From Enteractinococcus fodinae (lineage in GTDB: Bacteria > Actinomycetota > Actinomycetes > Actinomycetales > Micrococcaceae): DNA of 64,000 bases. Each line of letters begins with the position of its first letter. Positions within the stretch are counted from its first letter, which is position 1. The notes beneath the pieces are model-generated. The model worked only from the letters and a program-made list of their open reading frames with translations. It was not told the DNA's origin and searched no databases. Where the stretch lies: NCBI RefSeq assembly GCF_031458395.1, contig NZ_JAVDYJ010000001.1, positions 2,232,001-2,296,000 of the forward strand. Direction: 5' to 3'. The translations under genes were made by a program, and so were the position numbers. Below are positions 34,093 to 42,188 of the stretch, piece by piece.

Positions 34093-35679
34093 ATGCCGGA
34101 ATTTGAACTTGCTGGCCTCGATCTGGCGATCATCGCAGCCTATGCGCTGGGTATTGTCGCCATCGGGTTTTGGGTCGGCCGCGGTACCAAAAACTCTGAT
34201 GATTACTTCCTCGCAGGCCGAGGGATGATCTGGCCGCTGGTCGGGTTTTCGCTGATTGTATCGAACTTCTCCGGTACCCAATTTCTTGGACTAGCTGGGG
34301 CAGGATACGACACCGGCATTTCGGTGTGGAACTTCGAGTGGATGGCCACCCTCATTTTGGTGTTCTTCGCGGTGCTCATCCTGCCGATCTACCTGCAATC
34401 CAAGATCACGACCGTCCCAGAGTTCTTAGAAAAACGCTACGATCGACGCTCCCGCTACGCATTTTCCGGGTTTACCGTGTTGAGCGGGATGCTGATCGAC
34501 TCGGCCGGCGGCATGTTCGCCGGCGCAATCATTTTGAACCTGCTGTACCCGGACATCCCGCTGATGGTCCACATCGTGATTATCGCGGTCCTGGGTGGGG
34601 TCTATGTCATTCTCGGTGGACTGCGCGCGGTCATGATCACCGACACCATCCAAGGCATTCTGCTGCTGATCGCCTCCGGGACCATCTTTGTCATCCTGTT
34701 TGCCGAATTCGGGTTCGACTGGGGGATCTTCCGTGAGCTCGCCCCCGAAGATGGGTTCACGATCGCGCCTCCGGCCGATGATGACTTCATGCCCTGGCCC
34801 GGGATTTTCACCGGGGTCATCTGGTTAGGCCTCTACACCTGGATCACCAACCACGTCGTCGTCCAGCGAGTACTGGCAGCTAAGAACCTCGATCACGGCC
34901 GGTGGGGCGCGTTGTTCGCCGGTTTGATGCAGCTGCCCTGGCTCGTGCTGCTCATCTTCCCCGGGATCCTGGCCCGCGACGTGTTCCCGGAACTCGAAAA
35001 CCCCGATTTGGCGTGGCCGTCGCTGATCTTCGAGTACATGCCCGTCGGGATTCGCGGGCTGATCGTTGCCGCACTGCTGGCCGCACTCATGTCGACGTTG
35101 GATTCGGTACTCAACGGCGCTGCCAGCCTGGTCGTCAATGACTTTATAAAAACGCGCAAAAAAGAATTCACCGAGAAACAGCTACTGCGAATCAGCCGGG
35201 CCCTGGTCGGGGTCTTCATGGTCATCGCGGTCCTCTGGGCTCCGGTGATCCTGAACTTCGACACCATCGTGCAGTATTTCCAGTCGTTTTTGGGCTACGT
35301 CACCATGCCCGTGGTCGTGGTGCTAATCGGCGGGATCTTCTGGAAACGTGCCACCGCCACGGCCGCGTTCTGGACGCTGGTGGTGGTCACCTCGATCGGT
35401 GTGGTCGGGTTCGTCACCGGTGAGTTGCTAGAGCTCCACGGGATCCAGTTCCTGTACGCCACCGGAATCATGGTGGTGCTCAGCACCATCAGTTTCGTCA
35501 CGATCTCACTGATGACCCCCGCACCGGAACGTGCCAGCATCAAAGAAGTCACCTTCGACCGCAGCACCTGGGCAGAAGAAACCGAACAGCTCCGGGGCAA
35601 ACCGTGGTACAAGAACTACCGCTACCTTTCAGCGGGCGTTGTGGTCCTGACTGTCGCCGTGGTGGTCCCGTTCATTTGA
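34093..35679 (+). CDS. Sodium:solute symporter (SSS family)
   Basis: A 528-residue transporter with about 13 helices. The DYFLAGRGMIWPLVGFSLIVSNFSGTQFLGLAG segment is the SSS signature around the first helices, and LLAALMSTLDSVLNGAASLVVND carries the sodium-site Ser/Thr region. The substrate is not evident (sugars, organic acids or amino acids in this family). CGAGGA precedes the ATG. A universal stress protein gene follows 24 nt later. Confidence 0.9.
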   Translation: MPEFELAGLDLAIIAAYALGIVAIGFWVGRGTKNSDDYFLAGRGMIWPLVGFSLIVSNFSGTQFLGLAGAGYDTGISVWNFEWMATLILVFFAVLILPIYLQSKITTVPEFLEKRYDRRSRYAFSGFTVLSGMLIDSAGGMFAGAIILNLLYPDIPLMVHIVIIAVLGGVYVILGGLRAVMITDTIQGILLLIASGTIFVILFAEFGFDWGIFRELAPEDGFTIAPPADDDFMPWPGIFTGVIWLGLYTWITNHVVVQRVLAAKNLDHGRWGALFAGLMQLPWLVLLIFPGILARDVFPELENPDLAWPSLIFEYMPVGIRGLIVAALLAALMSTLDSVLNGAASLVVNDFIKTRKKEFTEKQLLRISRALVGVFMVIAVLWAPVILNFDTIVQYFQSFLGYVTMPVVVVLIGGIFWKRATATAAFWTLVVVTSIGVVGFVTGELLELHGIQFLYATGIMVVLSTISFVTISLMTPAPERASIKEVTFDRSTWAEETEQLRGKPWYKNYRYLSAGVVVLTVAVVVPFI

Positions 35680-35703
35680 TCGTGTACAACAAGGAGACGA
35701 AAC

Positions 35704-36180
35704 ATGGTGTTTTTCCCAACGGCCATTCTGGTGGGAGTCGACCACACCCGCGAGTCGACCCACGCGGTGCTCACGGCAGTCGAACTGTGCCAGGCCACGA
35801 ACTCACCGCTGCACCTGGCCCACGTCAAACTCACCTCAGGGCTCCTGCGCGGTCGGCCAATGACCCCATCACAGCGCGGTGCCACCGACGACGAAGCAGA
35901 CGCCATACTGCAAGAATTCAGTACTGTGGCGACCGAGGCCGGGTTGGCACCCACAGACGTGCATGTGCGCTACGGCGAAAACACCGAACGGGAACTCGTA
36001 CGGTTACAGAACGAGCTCTCAGCAGGCTTGCTGGTCATTGGTGAAGGGGCCACCGGCAACCTGGCGGCGCGGATGTTTCAATCCCAACACGGCTCAGGGG
36101 CTGTTGATCGCTCCACGGGCTCGGTGCTGGTGGTCCGGCCGCCCGAAGGGTTTGTGGGCCGCCGGGACCAGACCGGTTAG
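35704..36180 (+). CDS. Universal stress protein
   Basis: A 158-residue UspA-fold protein: AILVGVDHTRESTHAVLTAVELC at the N-terminus and LLVIGEGATGN and GSVLVVRPP at the C-terminus. The ATP-binding motif G-2x-G-9x-G(S/T) is partly kept. AAGGAG precedes the ATG. It is probably co-transcribed with the symporter, and its stop overlaps the convergent siderophore gene by 4 nt. Confidence 0.85.
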   Translation: MVFFPTAILVGVDHTRESTHAVLTAVELCQATNSPLHLAHVKLTSGLLRGRPMTPSQRGATDDEADAILQEFSTVATEAGLAPTDVHVRYGENTERELVRLQNELSAGLLVIGEGATGNLAARMFQSQHGSGAVDRSTGSVLVVRPPEGFVGRRDQTG

Positions 36181-37043
36181 TACTGCGGCGTGGCCTCGGG
36201 ATAGATCTGTCCGATTGGCAACTTCTTCTCGGCCTGGAACTCGTCTTCTCCCCGGCCGTAAGCCCAATACGCCGATAAGGATAGGGCAGCCCGGTCCACC
36301 CCGCGTTCATCATGCAGGTAGGCACGCAGTGCTTTCATGCTTTCGCGCTCACCATGAACAAACGCCTGGACGCGGCCTTCCCGCCACGGCAGCGCTTTGA
36401 TGGCCTGTTCTAAGACGGTCGATTCCGGGGTGAAGGGACCGCCGCGGTGCAACCAGGTGACCTCAATGCCTTCGGGGGCGACCAGGTCCCATTCGTCAGC
36501 AGCGGTGGCGACCTCGATCAGCGCGTACCCCACTGCGTCGTCGGGCATTGCCGTCAGGGCCGCACCGATGGCAGGGATCGCGGCTTCGTCGCCGGCCAGC
36601 AGATGCCAGTCAGCTTCTGGATCGGGCTGGTATTTGCCCCCGGGACCGGAAAATTGCAGCAGATCGCCAACCTTGGCCTGCTCCGCCCACGGTCCGGCCA
36701 GTCCGTCGGCCCCGTGAATGACGAAATCCATTTTCAACGTCTCGGTTGTGGGATCCACCGAATGCACGGTGTAGGTCCGGCGCAACGGCAGCTCATCGCG
36801 CGGCATCGTTTTGCGCAGTTCATCCAGATCAAACGGTGGGGTCAGCCCCGAGTTAGGATCTTGCGGCAGCAATAGTTTGACGTATTTATCTACCGCGTCG
36901 GAATCCTGGAAGTTTTTGAAGTCTTCGCCGCCGAAGGTGATGCGTCGATACGTTGGAGAAATATCCTCCACGGCGACAACCTCCATCACCATTTGGGGAC
37001 GACGGGGACGACTCCGCGTGGTGGCGGCGACTTGCTGAGACAA
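36177..37043 (-). CDS. Siderophore-interacting protein (FAD-dependent ferric reductase)
   Basis: A 288-residue ViuB/SIP-type flavoprotein that reduces iron-siderophore complexes in the cytoplasm. The FAD motif is LRRTYTVHSV, followed by DFVIHGADGLAGPWAEQAKVGD and GPGGKY; the NAD(P)H part has LLAGDEAAIPAIGAAL and the C-terminal AYWAYGRGEDE. AAGGA precedes the ATG. A TTAGGT...ACCTAA inverted repeat lies just upstream, fitting iron control. Confidence 0.9.
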   Translation of the reverse strand: MSQQVAATTRSRPRRPQMVMEVVAVEDISPTYRRITFGGEDFKNFQDSDAVDKYVKLLLPQDPNSGLTPPFDLDELRKTMPRDELPLRRTYTVHSVDPTTETLKMDFVIHGADGLAGPWAEQAKVGDLLQFSGPGGKYQPDPEADWHLLAGDEAAIPAIGAALTAMPDDAVGYALIEVATAADEWDLVAPEGIEVTWLHRGGPFTPESTVLEQAIKALPWREGRVQAFVHGERESMKALRAYLHDERGVDRAALSLSAYWAYGRGEDEFQAEKKLPIGQIYPEATPQY

Positions 37044-37063
37044 GGAAACTCCTTTGAAACGAA

Positions 37064-37105
37064 TTAGGTCATAACCTCTTTACCTAATATATGAGGCTAC
37101 CCTCA
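37064..37105 (-). promoter_or_regulatory. Possible DtxR/IdeR iron-box region
   Basis: TTAGGT (37064-37069) and ACCTAA (37082-37087) are the outer halves of an iron box, but they are spaced 12 bp apart instead of the usual 7. Next to them, AGGCTACCCT (about 37094-37103) matches nine of ten bases of the IdeR core AGGCTAACCT. The region directly precedes the siderophore-interacting protein gene. Motif evidence only. Confidence 0.4.
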
Positions 37106-37176
37106 GTCGCGGGGAATGTGAAGCGAGCTACGCGCTGAGCCCCTGCACTCCTCGCAGAGGGCAGGAGCGTGAGCGA

Positions 37177-37190
37177 TGACGTGCACGTCA
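37177..37190. promoter_or_regulatory. Perfect 14-bp palindrome upstream of gatC
   Basis: TGACGTGCACGTCA is a perfect palindrome in the 280-bp gap between the divergent siderophore gene and gatC. It is of operator size but I cannot assign a regulator. The rest of the gap (37044-37323) holds no gene. Confidence 0.4.
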
Positions 37191-37323
37191 CATTCTGTAT
37201 CATCAGCCGCTGTCACCTATGACCAGCTGATGTCCGGGGTTTACACTGGCATCATCACAGCGGCGAACCGCCCTCGTGCGATGTTCGCTATAAAAGCTCA
37301 ACACGCCTAGGCAAAGGAGCGCT

Positions 37324-37626
37324 ATGTCCGACCTGACTCGGGATCAGATTCGACACTTGTCCCAATTAGCTCACCTCAATCTCACCGACGAAGAGTTAGA
37401 TCGTGTCTCCGATGAGCTCGACCAGATCGTGGACTCCGTGGCCCGCGTTCAAGAAGCTGCGTCCGAGGATATCGAAGCCACTTCACACCCGATTGCGCTG
37501 ACCAATGTCTTCCGCGCCGATGTGGTTCGTGGGGTGCTCAGCCAAGAAGAAGCACTCTCCGGCGCCCCCGAGGCCGAAACCGGCCGGTTCAAAGTGCCCG
37601 CAATTTTGGATGAGGATGATCGATGA
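37324..37626 (+). CDS. gatC: Asp-tRNA(Asn)/Glu-tRNA(Gln) amidotransferase subunit C
   Basis: GatC (100 residues) is the small chaperone subunit of GatCAB, which converts misacylated Glu-tRNA(Gln) and Asp-tRNA(Asn). The LTRDQIRHLSQLAHLNLTDEELD start and the C-terminal GRFKVPAILDED are typical. AAAGGAG precedes the ATG. Its stop overlaps gatA as ATGA. First gene of a complete gatCAB operon. Confidence 0.95.
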   Translation: MSDLTRDQIRHLSQLAHLNLTDEELDRVSDELDQIVDSVARVQEAASEDIEATSHPIALTNVFRADVVRGVLSQEEALSGAPEAETGRFKVPAILDEDDR

Positions 37627-39176
37627 ACCACCACGAAATGATTCGGCTCACGGCCTTACAAATGGCCGAAGAGCTGCGGAAGAAAACCTTTTCCTCAGTA
37701 GAACTGACCCGGGCGCACTTTGAACGTATTTATGAGATCGATGGGACCGCAGAGGCCGGGATCCACGCGTATTTACACCTCAATGAAGACGAAGCCTACG
37801 CGGTGGCCGCTGAAGTCGATGCGATTCGCGCAGCAGGCGGCGCCGAAGCCGAGCAGCTCCACCCCTATGCCGGGGTCCCGATTGCTATCAAAGACAATAT
37901 TGTGACGATCGGGCAGCCCACGACCGCGGCGTCGAAAATGCTCGAAGGCTGGATGAGCCCGTATGACGCCACAGTCATCCGCACGATCCGCGCAGCGAAA
38001 CTGCCCATCTTGGGCAAAAACAACATGGATGAGTTCGCGATGGGCTCGACCACCGAATACTCGGCCTTCGGTGTGACTCGGAATCCCTGGGATCTTAACC
38101 GCGCCCCGGGCGGTTCGGGTGGCGGATCGGCCGCCGCGGTCGCAGCGTTTATGGCCCCGTGGGCCCTGGGCAGCGATACCGGCGGATCGATTCGGGAACC
38201 CGCCGCGTTCACCGGCACGGTCGGCACCAAACCCACCTATGGGTCGGTGTCACGCTACGGGTTGATTGCCATGGCCTCGTCCTTTGACCAGATTGGTCCG
38301 CATGCCCGCACCACCGCCGACGCCGCAGCGCTACACCAACTTATTGCCGGGCACGACCCCAAGGATGCCACCTCGTTACGCACCTCCTGGGACGGTCTGC
38401 TGGATGCCGCTCAAAACCAAGACTTGCGGGGCATGCGCATCGGGGTGCTCGATGAGCTCCAGGGCCCCGGGTTTACCGACGAAATCGACCGTCAGTTCGA
38501 AACCGTCCTGGACATGCTGCGCGATGCGGGTGCGATCGTGAGCATCGTGGAGTGCCCGAACATCAAATATGCCCTGCCCGCCTATTACCTGGTGGTCCCC
38601 TCGGAAGCCTCATCAAATCTGGCTCGCTTCGACGGGCTGCGCTACGGCAACCGGGTCGTCCCGCACGAAGGTGCCACCGCGGCCGAGGTCATGGCCGCCA
38701 GCCGCGAAGCAGGATTCGGCGATGAAGTGAAGCGTCGCATCATTCTGGGCACCTACGCGCTGTCAGCCGGGTATGTGGATGCCTACTACAGTTCGGCCCA
38801 GCGCGTGCGCACGCTGGTACAACAGGACCTGAATAAGGCGTTTGAAAAGGTCGATGTGATGATCGGGCCGACCACGCCAACGGTTGCGGTCCCAATGGGT
38901 GAGCAAGTCTCCGACCCGGTGTCGATGTATCTAGATGATGTGGTCACGACCCCGGCGAACCTGGCGGGCATCCCGGCGATTTCTATCCCGGGTGGTACCG
39001 CTGACCACGGCATGCCCGTGGGCATGCATATTCAAGGCCCAGCCAAGGCCGATGAGGTGGTCTACCGGGTGGCCGCAGGATTGGAACGGCTCATCGAAGA
39101 AGCCACCGGCGTGCCGTTTTATGACCGAGCCCCGGAACTCACCGCCGCCGTGACCATGGAAGGAGAACGCCTGTGA
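37623..39176 (+). CDS. gatA: Asp-tRNA(Asn)/Glu-tRNA(Gln) amidotransferase subunit A
   Basis: GatA (517 residues) is the glutaminase subunit, with the amidase fold. The Ser-cisSer-Lys triad is complete: Lys90 in PIAIKDN, cis-Ser165 in APGGSGGGSA and Ser189 in DTGGSIREP. The motif GGSGGGS has Gly for the second Ser of the common GGSSGGS, but that position is not the catalytic one. The gene overlaps both gatC and gatB by 4 nt. Confidence 0.95.
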   Translation: MNHHEMIRLTALQMAEELRKKTFSSVELTRAHFERIYEIDGTAEAGIHAYLHLNEDEAYAVAAEVDAIRAAGGAEAEQLHPYAGVPIAIKDNIVTIGQPTTAASKMLEGWMSPYDATVIRTIRAAKLPILGKNNMDEFAMGSTTEYSAFGVTRNPWDLNRAPGGSGGGSAAAVAAFMAPWALGSDTGGSIREPAAFTGTVGTKPTYGSVSRYGLIAMASSFDQIGPHARTTADAAALHQLIAGHDPKDATSLRTSWDGLLDAAQNQDLRGMRIGVLDELQGPGFTDEIDRQFETVLDMLRDAGAIVSIVECPNIKYALPAYYLVVPSEASSNLARFDGLRYGNRVVPHEGATAAEVMAASREAGFGDEVKRRIILGTYALSAGYVDAYYSSAQRVRTLVQQDLNKAFEKVDVMIGPTTPTVAVPMGEQVSDPVSMYLDDVVTTPANLAGIPAISIPGGTADHGMPVGMHIQGPAKADEVVYRVAAGLERLIEEATGVPFYDRAPELTAAVTMEGERL

Positions 39177-40684
39177 CCACCCACTCCCCTGCCCTCCCCA
39201 GTTTTGAAGAAACCGTCGCACAGTACGATCCGGTCTTGGGATTTGAGGTCCACGTCGAACTCAATACCGCCAGCAAGATTTTCTCGTCGGCACCCAATGC
39301 GTTCGGGGATGAGCCCAACACCAATCTCACCGAAGTCGACCTGGGCATGCCCGGTGCGCTACCGACCATGAACTACGGGGCGATCGAAGCCGCGATCAAG
39401 CTCGGTCTGGCATTGAACTGTTCAATTGCCGAGACCTGTCGGTTTGCGCGCAAACACTATTTCTATCCGGATGTTCCCAAGAACTTTCAGATCTCCCAGT
39501 ACGACGAGCCCATCGCCTTTGACGGGTGGGTTGATGTTGAGCTCGACGACGGCGAACTGTTCCGCGTGGAAATCGAACGCGCCCACCTGGAAGAAGATGC
39601 CGGCAAACTCACCCACGTGGGCACATCCGGTCGGATCCACGCGGCATCGTATGCGCTGGTGGACTATAACCGCGCCGGGGTGCCCCTGATCGAGATTGTG
39701 TCCAAACCCATCGAAGGTGCCGGCGACCGAGCCCCCGAACTTGCCCGCGCCTACGTGCGCACGATTCGTGACATTGTGCGTGCCCTGGATATCTCGGATG
39801 CGCATATGGAGCGCGGCAACCTGCGCTGCGACGCTAACGTATCCTTGCAGCCCAAGGGCGCGACCGAATTCGGCACTCGCACCGAGACCAAAAATGTGAA
39901 CTCGATGCGCACCGTGGCCCAGGCCGTCGAATACGAGATGCGTCGCCAGGCCGCGGTCTTGACCGCCGGGGACCAGGTGAACCAAGAGACTCGGCACTGG
40001 CAAGAAGACACCCGCACCACGTCCCCGGGGCGCAGCAAATCCGATGCCGATGACTACCGGTACTTCCGCGAACCCGACCTCGTCCCGATCGAAGTCGACC
40101 AAGCCTGGCTCGACCGGCTGCGCGCTGAACTACCCGAGCTGCCAGATCAGCGTCGTCGACGGCTCAAAGCCGAATGGGGCACCTCAGATGCGACCTTCCG
40201 CGATCTCGTCCACGCCGGGGCCCTCGACGTCATCGAAGCCACCGTGGATGCCGGAGCAACCCCCGAGGCCGCCCGGAAATGGTGGATGGGTGAACTCGCC
40301 CGGCTGGCACATGCGCGCGGCACCTCGCTGGAGGGGCTTGGGGTCACACCCGAAGATGTGGTCGAGGTGGAGTCCTTGGTCGCCGAAGATCTCATCAACG
40401 ATAAGATCGCCCGGCAACTGTTGGGGTATGTGGCAGACGGCGAAGGCGCCCCGCGAGAAATCGTCGCGGCACGGGCACTCGCGGTGGTCTCCGACGACGA
40501 GGTCCTCGGCCAGGCTGTAGATGCGGCCATCGCCGAACATCCGGACGCCGTCGACAAGATCACCAACGGCAAGCTCCAAGCCATCGGCGCGCTCATCGGA
40601 CCGGTCATGCGGGCCACGGGCGGTCAAGCCGATACGGGGCGTGTACGTGAACTGATCATGCACAAACTCGGGGTCGCGGAGTAA
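39173..40684 (+). CDS. gatB: Asp-tRNA(Asn)/Glu-tRNA(Gln) amidotransferase subunit B
   Basis: GatB (503 residues) is the kinase/tRNA-binding subunit that activates the tRNA-bound acid and receives ammonia from GatA. GFEVHVELNTASKIF, then RFARKHYFYPDVPKNFQISQYDEP and the HLEEDAGK and DYNRAGVPLIEIV motifs are characteristic; the C-terminal YqeY-like tail is complete. The start is a GTG overlapping the gatA stop. It closes the operon. Confidence 0.95.
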   Translation: MTTHSPALPSFEETVAQYDPVLGFEVHVELNTASKIFSSAPNAFGDEPNTNLTEVDLGMPGALPTMNYGAIEAAIKLGLALNCSIAETCRFARKHYFYPDVPKNFQISQYDEPIAFDGWVDVELDDGELFRVEIERAHLEEDAGKLTHVGTSGRIHAASYALVDYNRAGVPLIEIVSKPIEGAGDRAPELARAYVRTIRDIVRALDISDAHMERGNLRCDANVSLQPKGATEFGTRTETKNVNSMRTVAQAVEYEMRRQAAVLTAGDQVNQETRHWQEDTRTTSPGRSKSDADDYRYFREPDLVPIEVDQAWLDRLRAELPELPDQRRRRLKAEWGTSDATFRDLVHAGALDVIEATVDAGATPEAARKWWMGELARLAHARGTSLEGLGVTPEDVVEVESLVAEDLINDKIARQLLGYVADGEGAPREIVAARALAVVSDDEVLGQAVDAAIAEHPDAVDKITNGKLQAIGALIGPVMRATGGQADTGRVRELIMHKLGVAE

Positions 40685-40755
40685 GAGTTCGTCACAGCTT
40701 TCGCTGGTGGCAAGCCGATTTCGGGGCGCCTGACATCGATGTGAGAGTGGAAGCT

Positions 40756-40896
40756 ATGCAACGTTTTACTCAATTGACTGTTCGTACCCTCGGTCTGGCG
40801 CTTGCCGCCGGCCTAGCCCTGACCGGCTGCTCGTCGGAAGCCTATGAGAATCAACCCGGTGGCGTGGGCCTGGTCATGCACCAGACCAGTTCGTAG
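40756..40896 (+). CDS. 46-residue mini-lipoprotein
   Basis: A short frame after gatB encodes MQRFTQLTVR, a hydrophobic stretch, and LALTGC, a textbook lipobox with Cys25, followed by only 21 residues (beginning SSEAYENQ). GTGGAAG lies 5 nt upstream of the ATG. The mature lipopeptide would be 22 residues. It could be a genuine small lipoprotein or the start of a larger lipoprotein truncated by recombination. The stop codon overlaps the -10 box of the next gene. Confidence 0.5.
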   Translation: MQRFTQLTVRTLGLALAAGLALTGCSSEAYENQPGGVGLVMHQTSS

Positions 40897-40899
40897 ACT
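40871..40899 (+). promoter_or_regulatory. Promoter of leaderless reductase gene
   Basis: A -10 box TAGACT (40894-40899) lies 6 nt before the ATG at 40906, and TGGTCA (40871-40876) sits 17 bp upstream as a weak -35. Transcription would start at or next to the ATG. The -10 box overlaps the stop of the mini-lipoprotein. Confidence 0.5.
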
Positions 40900-40905
40900 G
40901 GGCGC

Positions 40906-41670
40906 ATGCATGTTCTTTCGCCTGGCGGCCCCGTTGATGACCCCATGGCCACATACCTGGCCGTAGACCGCTCCCAACCACGACACGAATGCTGGGTGAC
41001 CGGCCACATGGTCGCCGGCCTGGACGGCACGGCGGCCATTGACGGCAAAGTCGGGGCCCTGTCCACCGAGGTCGACCAGGACCTGTTCCGGCGGATGCGA
41101 CAGATCGCCGACGTCGTGCTCGTCGGGGCCGAAACGGTGCGCAAAGAAGGTTACGGGCTAGTCCGGTTATCCGATGAGGCCAAGGCCGCCCGCGAGCGCG
41201 AAGGGAAACCGCCCACTCCCCCGGTCGCAGTCGTCAGCGGCAGCCTAGACCTGAACTGGAATCTCAAACTCTTCCGGGAGGCCCCGTCACACGCCAAAAC
41301 AATGGTGATTACCACCGAGGCAGCTGACCCCGCCAAGGTCACCGAGGCCAAGCAACACGCCGACGTCATCACCGCTGGCACCGAGCGTGTAACACCCGCC
41401 GCAGCCCTGCAAGCACTGGCATCTCGGGGCCACGGTGTGGTGCTATGCGAAGGCGGACCGACCTTACTGGGCGAGTTCGTCGCCGCGGACCGCCTCGATG
41501 AACTGTGCTTATCGATCTCACCGGTCATGGGTGGTGACAACCTACCGGTCGGGATTATGCCCGACGGCGCGGGAATCACCACCTTCGAGCTCAAACACAT
41601 CCTGGGCGAGGCCGACACGTTGTTCTTGCGTTACGAATCCAATCCGCACGAGGGGCACAACCATGAGTAG
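40906..41670 (+). CDS. Pyrimidine/dihydrofolate reductase family protein (RibD C-terminal domain)
   Basis: A 254-residue protein with the RibD C-terminal reductase fold. HECWVTGHMVAGLDGTAAIDGKVG, DVVLVGAETVRKEGYG and VVLCEGGPTLLGEFVAADRLDELCLSISPVMGG are typical of NADPH-dependent pyrimidinone reductases. The deaminase half of RibD is absent. It may reduce a riboflavin intermediate or another pteridine-like ring. It overlaps the flavin-reductase-like gene by 8 nt, so the two are a unit. Confidence 0.85.
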   Translation: MHVLSPGGPVDDPMATYLAVDRSQPRHECWVTGHMVAGLDGTAAIDGKVGALSTEVDQDLFRRMRQIADVVLVGAETVRKEGYGLVRLSDEAKAAREREGKPPTPPVAVVSGSLDLNWNLKLFREAPSHAKTMVITTEAADPAKVTEAKQHADVITAGTERVTPAAALQALASRGHGVVLCEGGPTLLGEFVAADRLDELCLSISPVMGGDNLPVGIMPDGAGITTFELKHILGEADTLFLRYESNPHEGHNHE

Positions 41671-42172
41671 CGACGCATTCTATGATCTGATGGGTTCAGC
41701 CAATTCGGCCCTGTTAGTCGTCACCACCGCCGTCGACGGTGTGCAGGCCGGGTGCATGGTCGGCTACCACGCCCAGGCCAGCATGTCCCCACAGCACTAC
41801 ACGCTCTATTTATCCAAAGCCAACCACACCTACCGCGTAGGTCTGCTCGCGACCCATTTCGCCGTGCACTTTCTGACCGAGCACGACTACGATATGGCCA
41901 AACATTTTGCCTGCACCTCGGGCCAAGACACCGACAAATTCGCTGACCTTGCGATTGAAACCGGCGATCACGATCTGCCATTTGTCGTCGCGCTGCCCAA
42001 CCGGATGGTCCTAGAACGCATTTCGATCTTGGACGACGGTGGCGACCATGTGTGCGTCACCGCCCGGGTGGTCAGCGCCGAATCCGATGGCCACTTCACA
42101 CCCCTGCGCCTAACCGACGTGTCCGATCTGAAACCCGCCCACGGTGCAGACGAACGCATAATTCAGCCGTAG
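41663..42172 (+). CDS. Flavin reductase family protein (FMN-binding split barrel)
   Basis: A 169-residue protein with the flavin reductase fold: ALLVVTTAVDGVQAGCMVGYHAQASMSPQHYTLYLSKANHTY is the FMN-binding segment (T..DG...GC), followed by FAVHFLTEHDYDMAKHFAC and a DHVCVTARVV strand. The usual role is FMN reduction for a partner monooxygenase; it could serve the LLM monooxygenases in this window (inference). The start overlaps the stop of the preceding reductase gene. Confidence 0.8.
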   Translation: MSSDAFYDLMGSANSALLVVTTAVDGVQAGCMVGYHAQASMSPQHYTLYLSKANHTYRVGLLATHFAVHFLTEHDYDMAKHFACTSGQDTDKFADLAIETGDHDLPFVVALPNRMVLERISILDDGGDHVCVTARVVSAESDGHFTPLRLTDVSDLKPAHGADERIIQP

Positions 42173-42188
42173 TCACGTTGAGCGGTAC

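Noticed and set aside
37623-39176. GatA with GGSGGGS instead of GGSSGGS as possible loss of a catalytic serine
   Set aside because: Spacing to Ser189 (24 residues) shows the cis-Ser is the retained Ser165; the replaced position is not the catalytic one.
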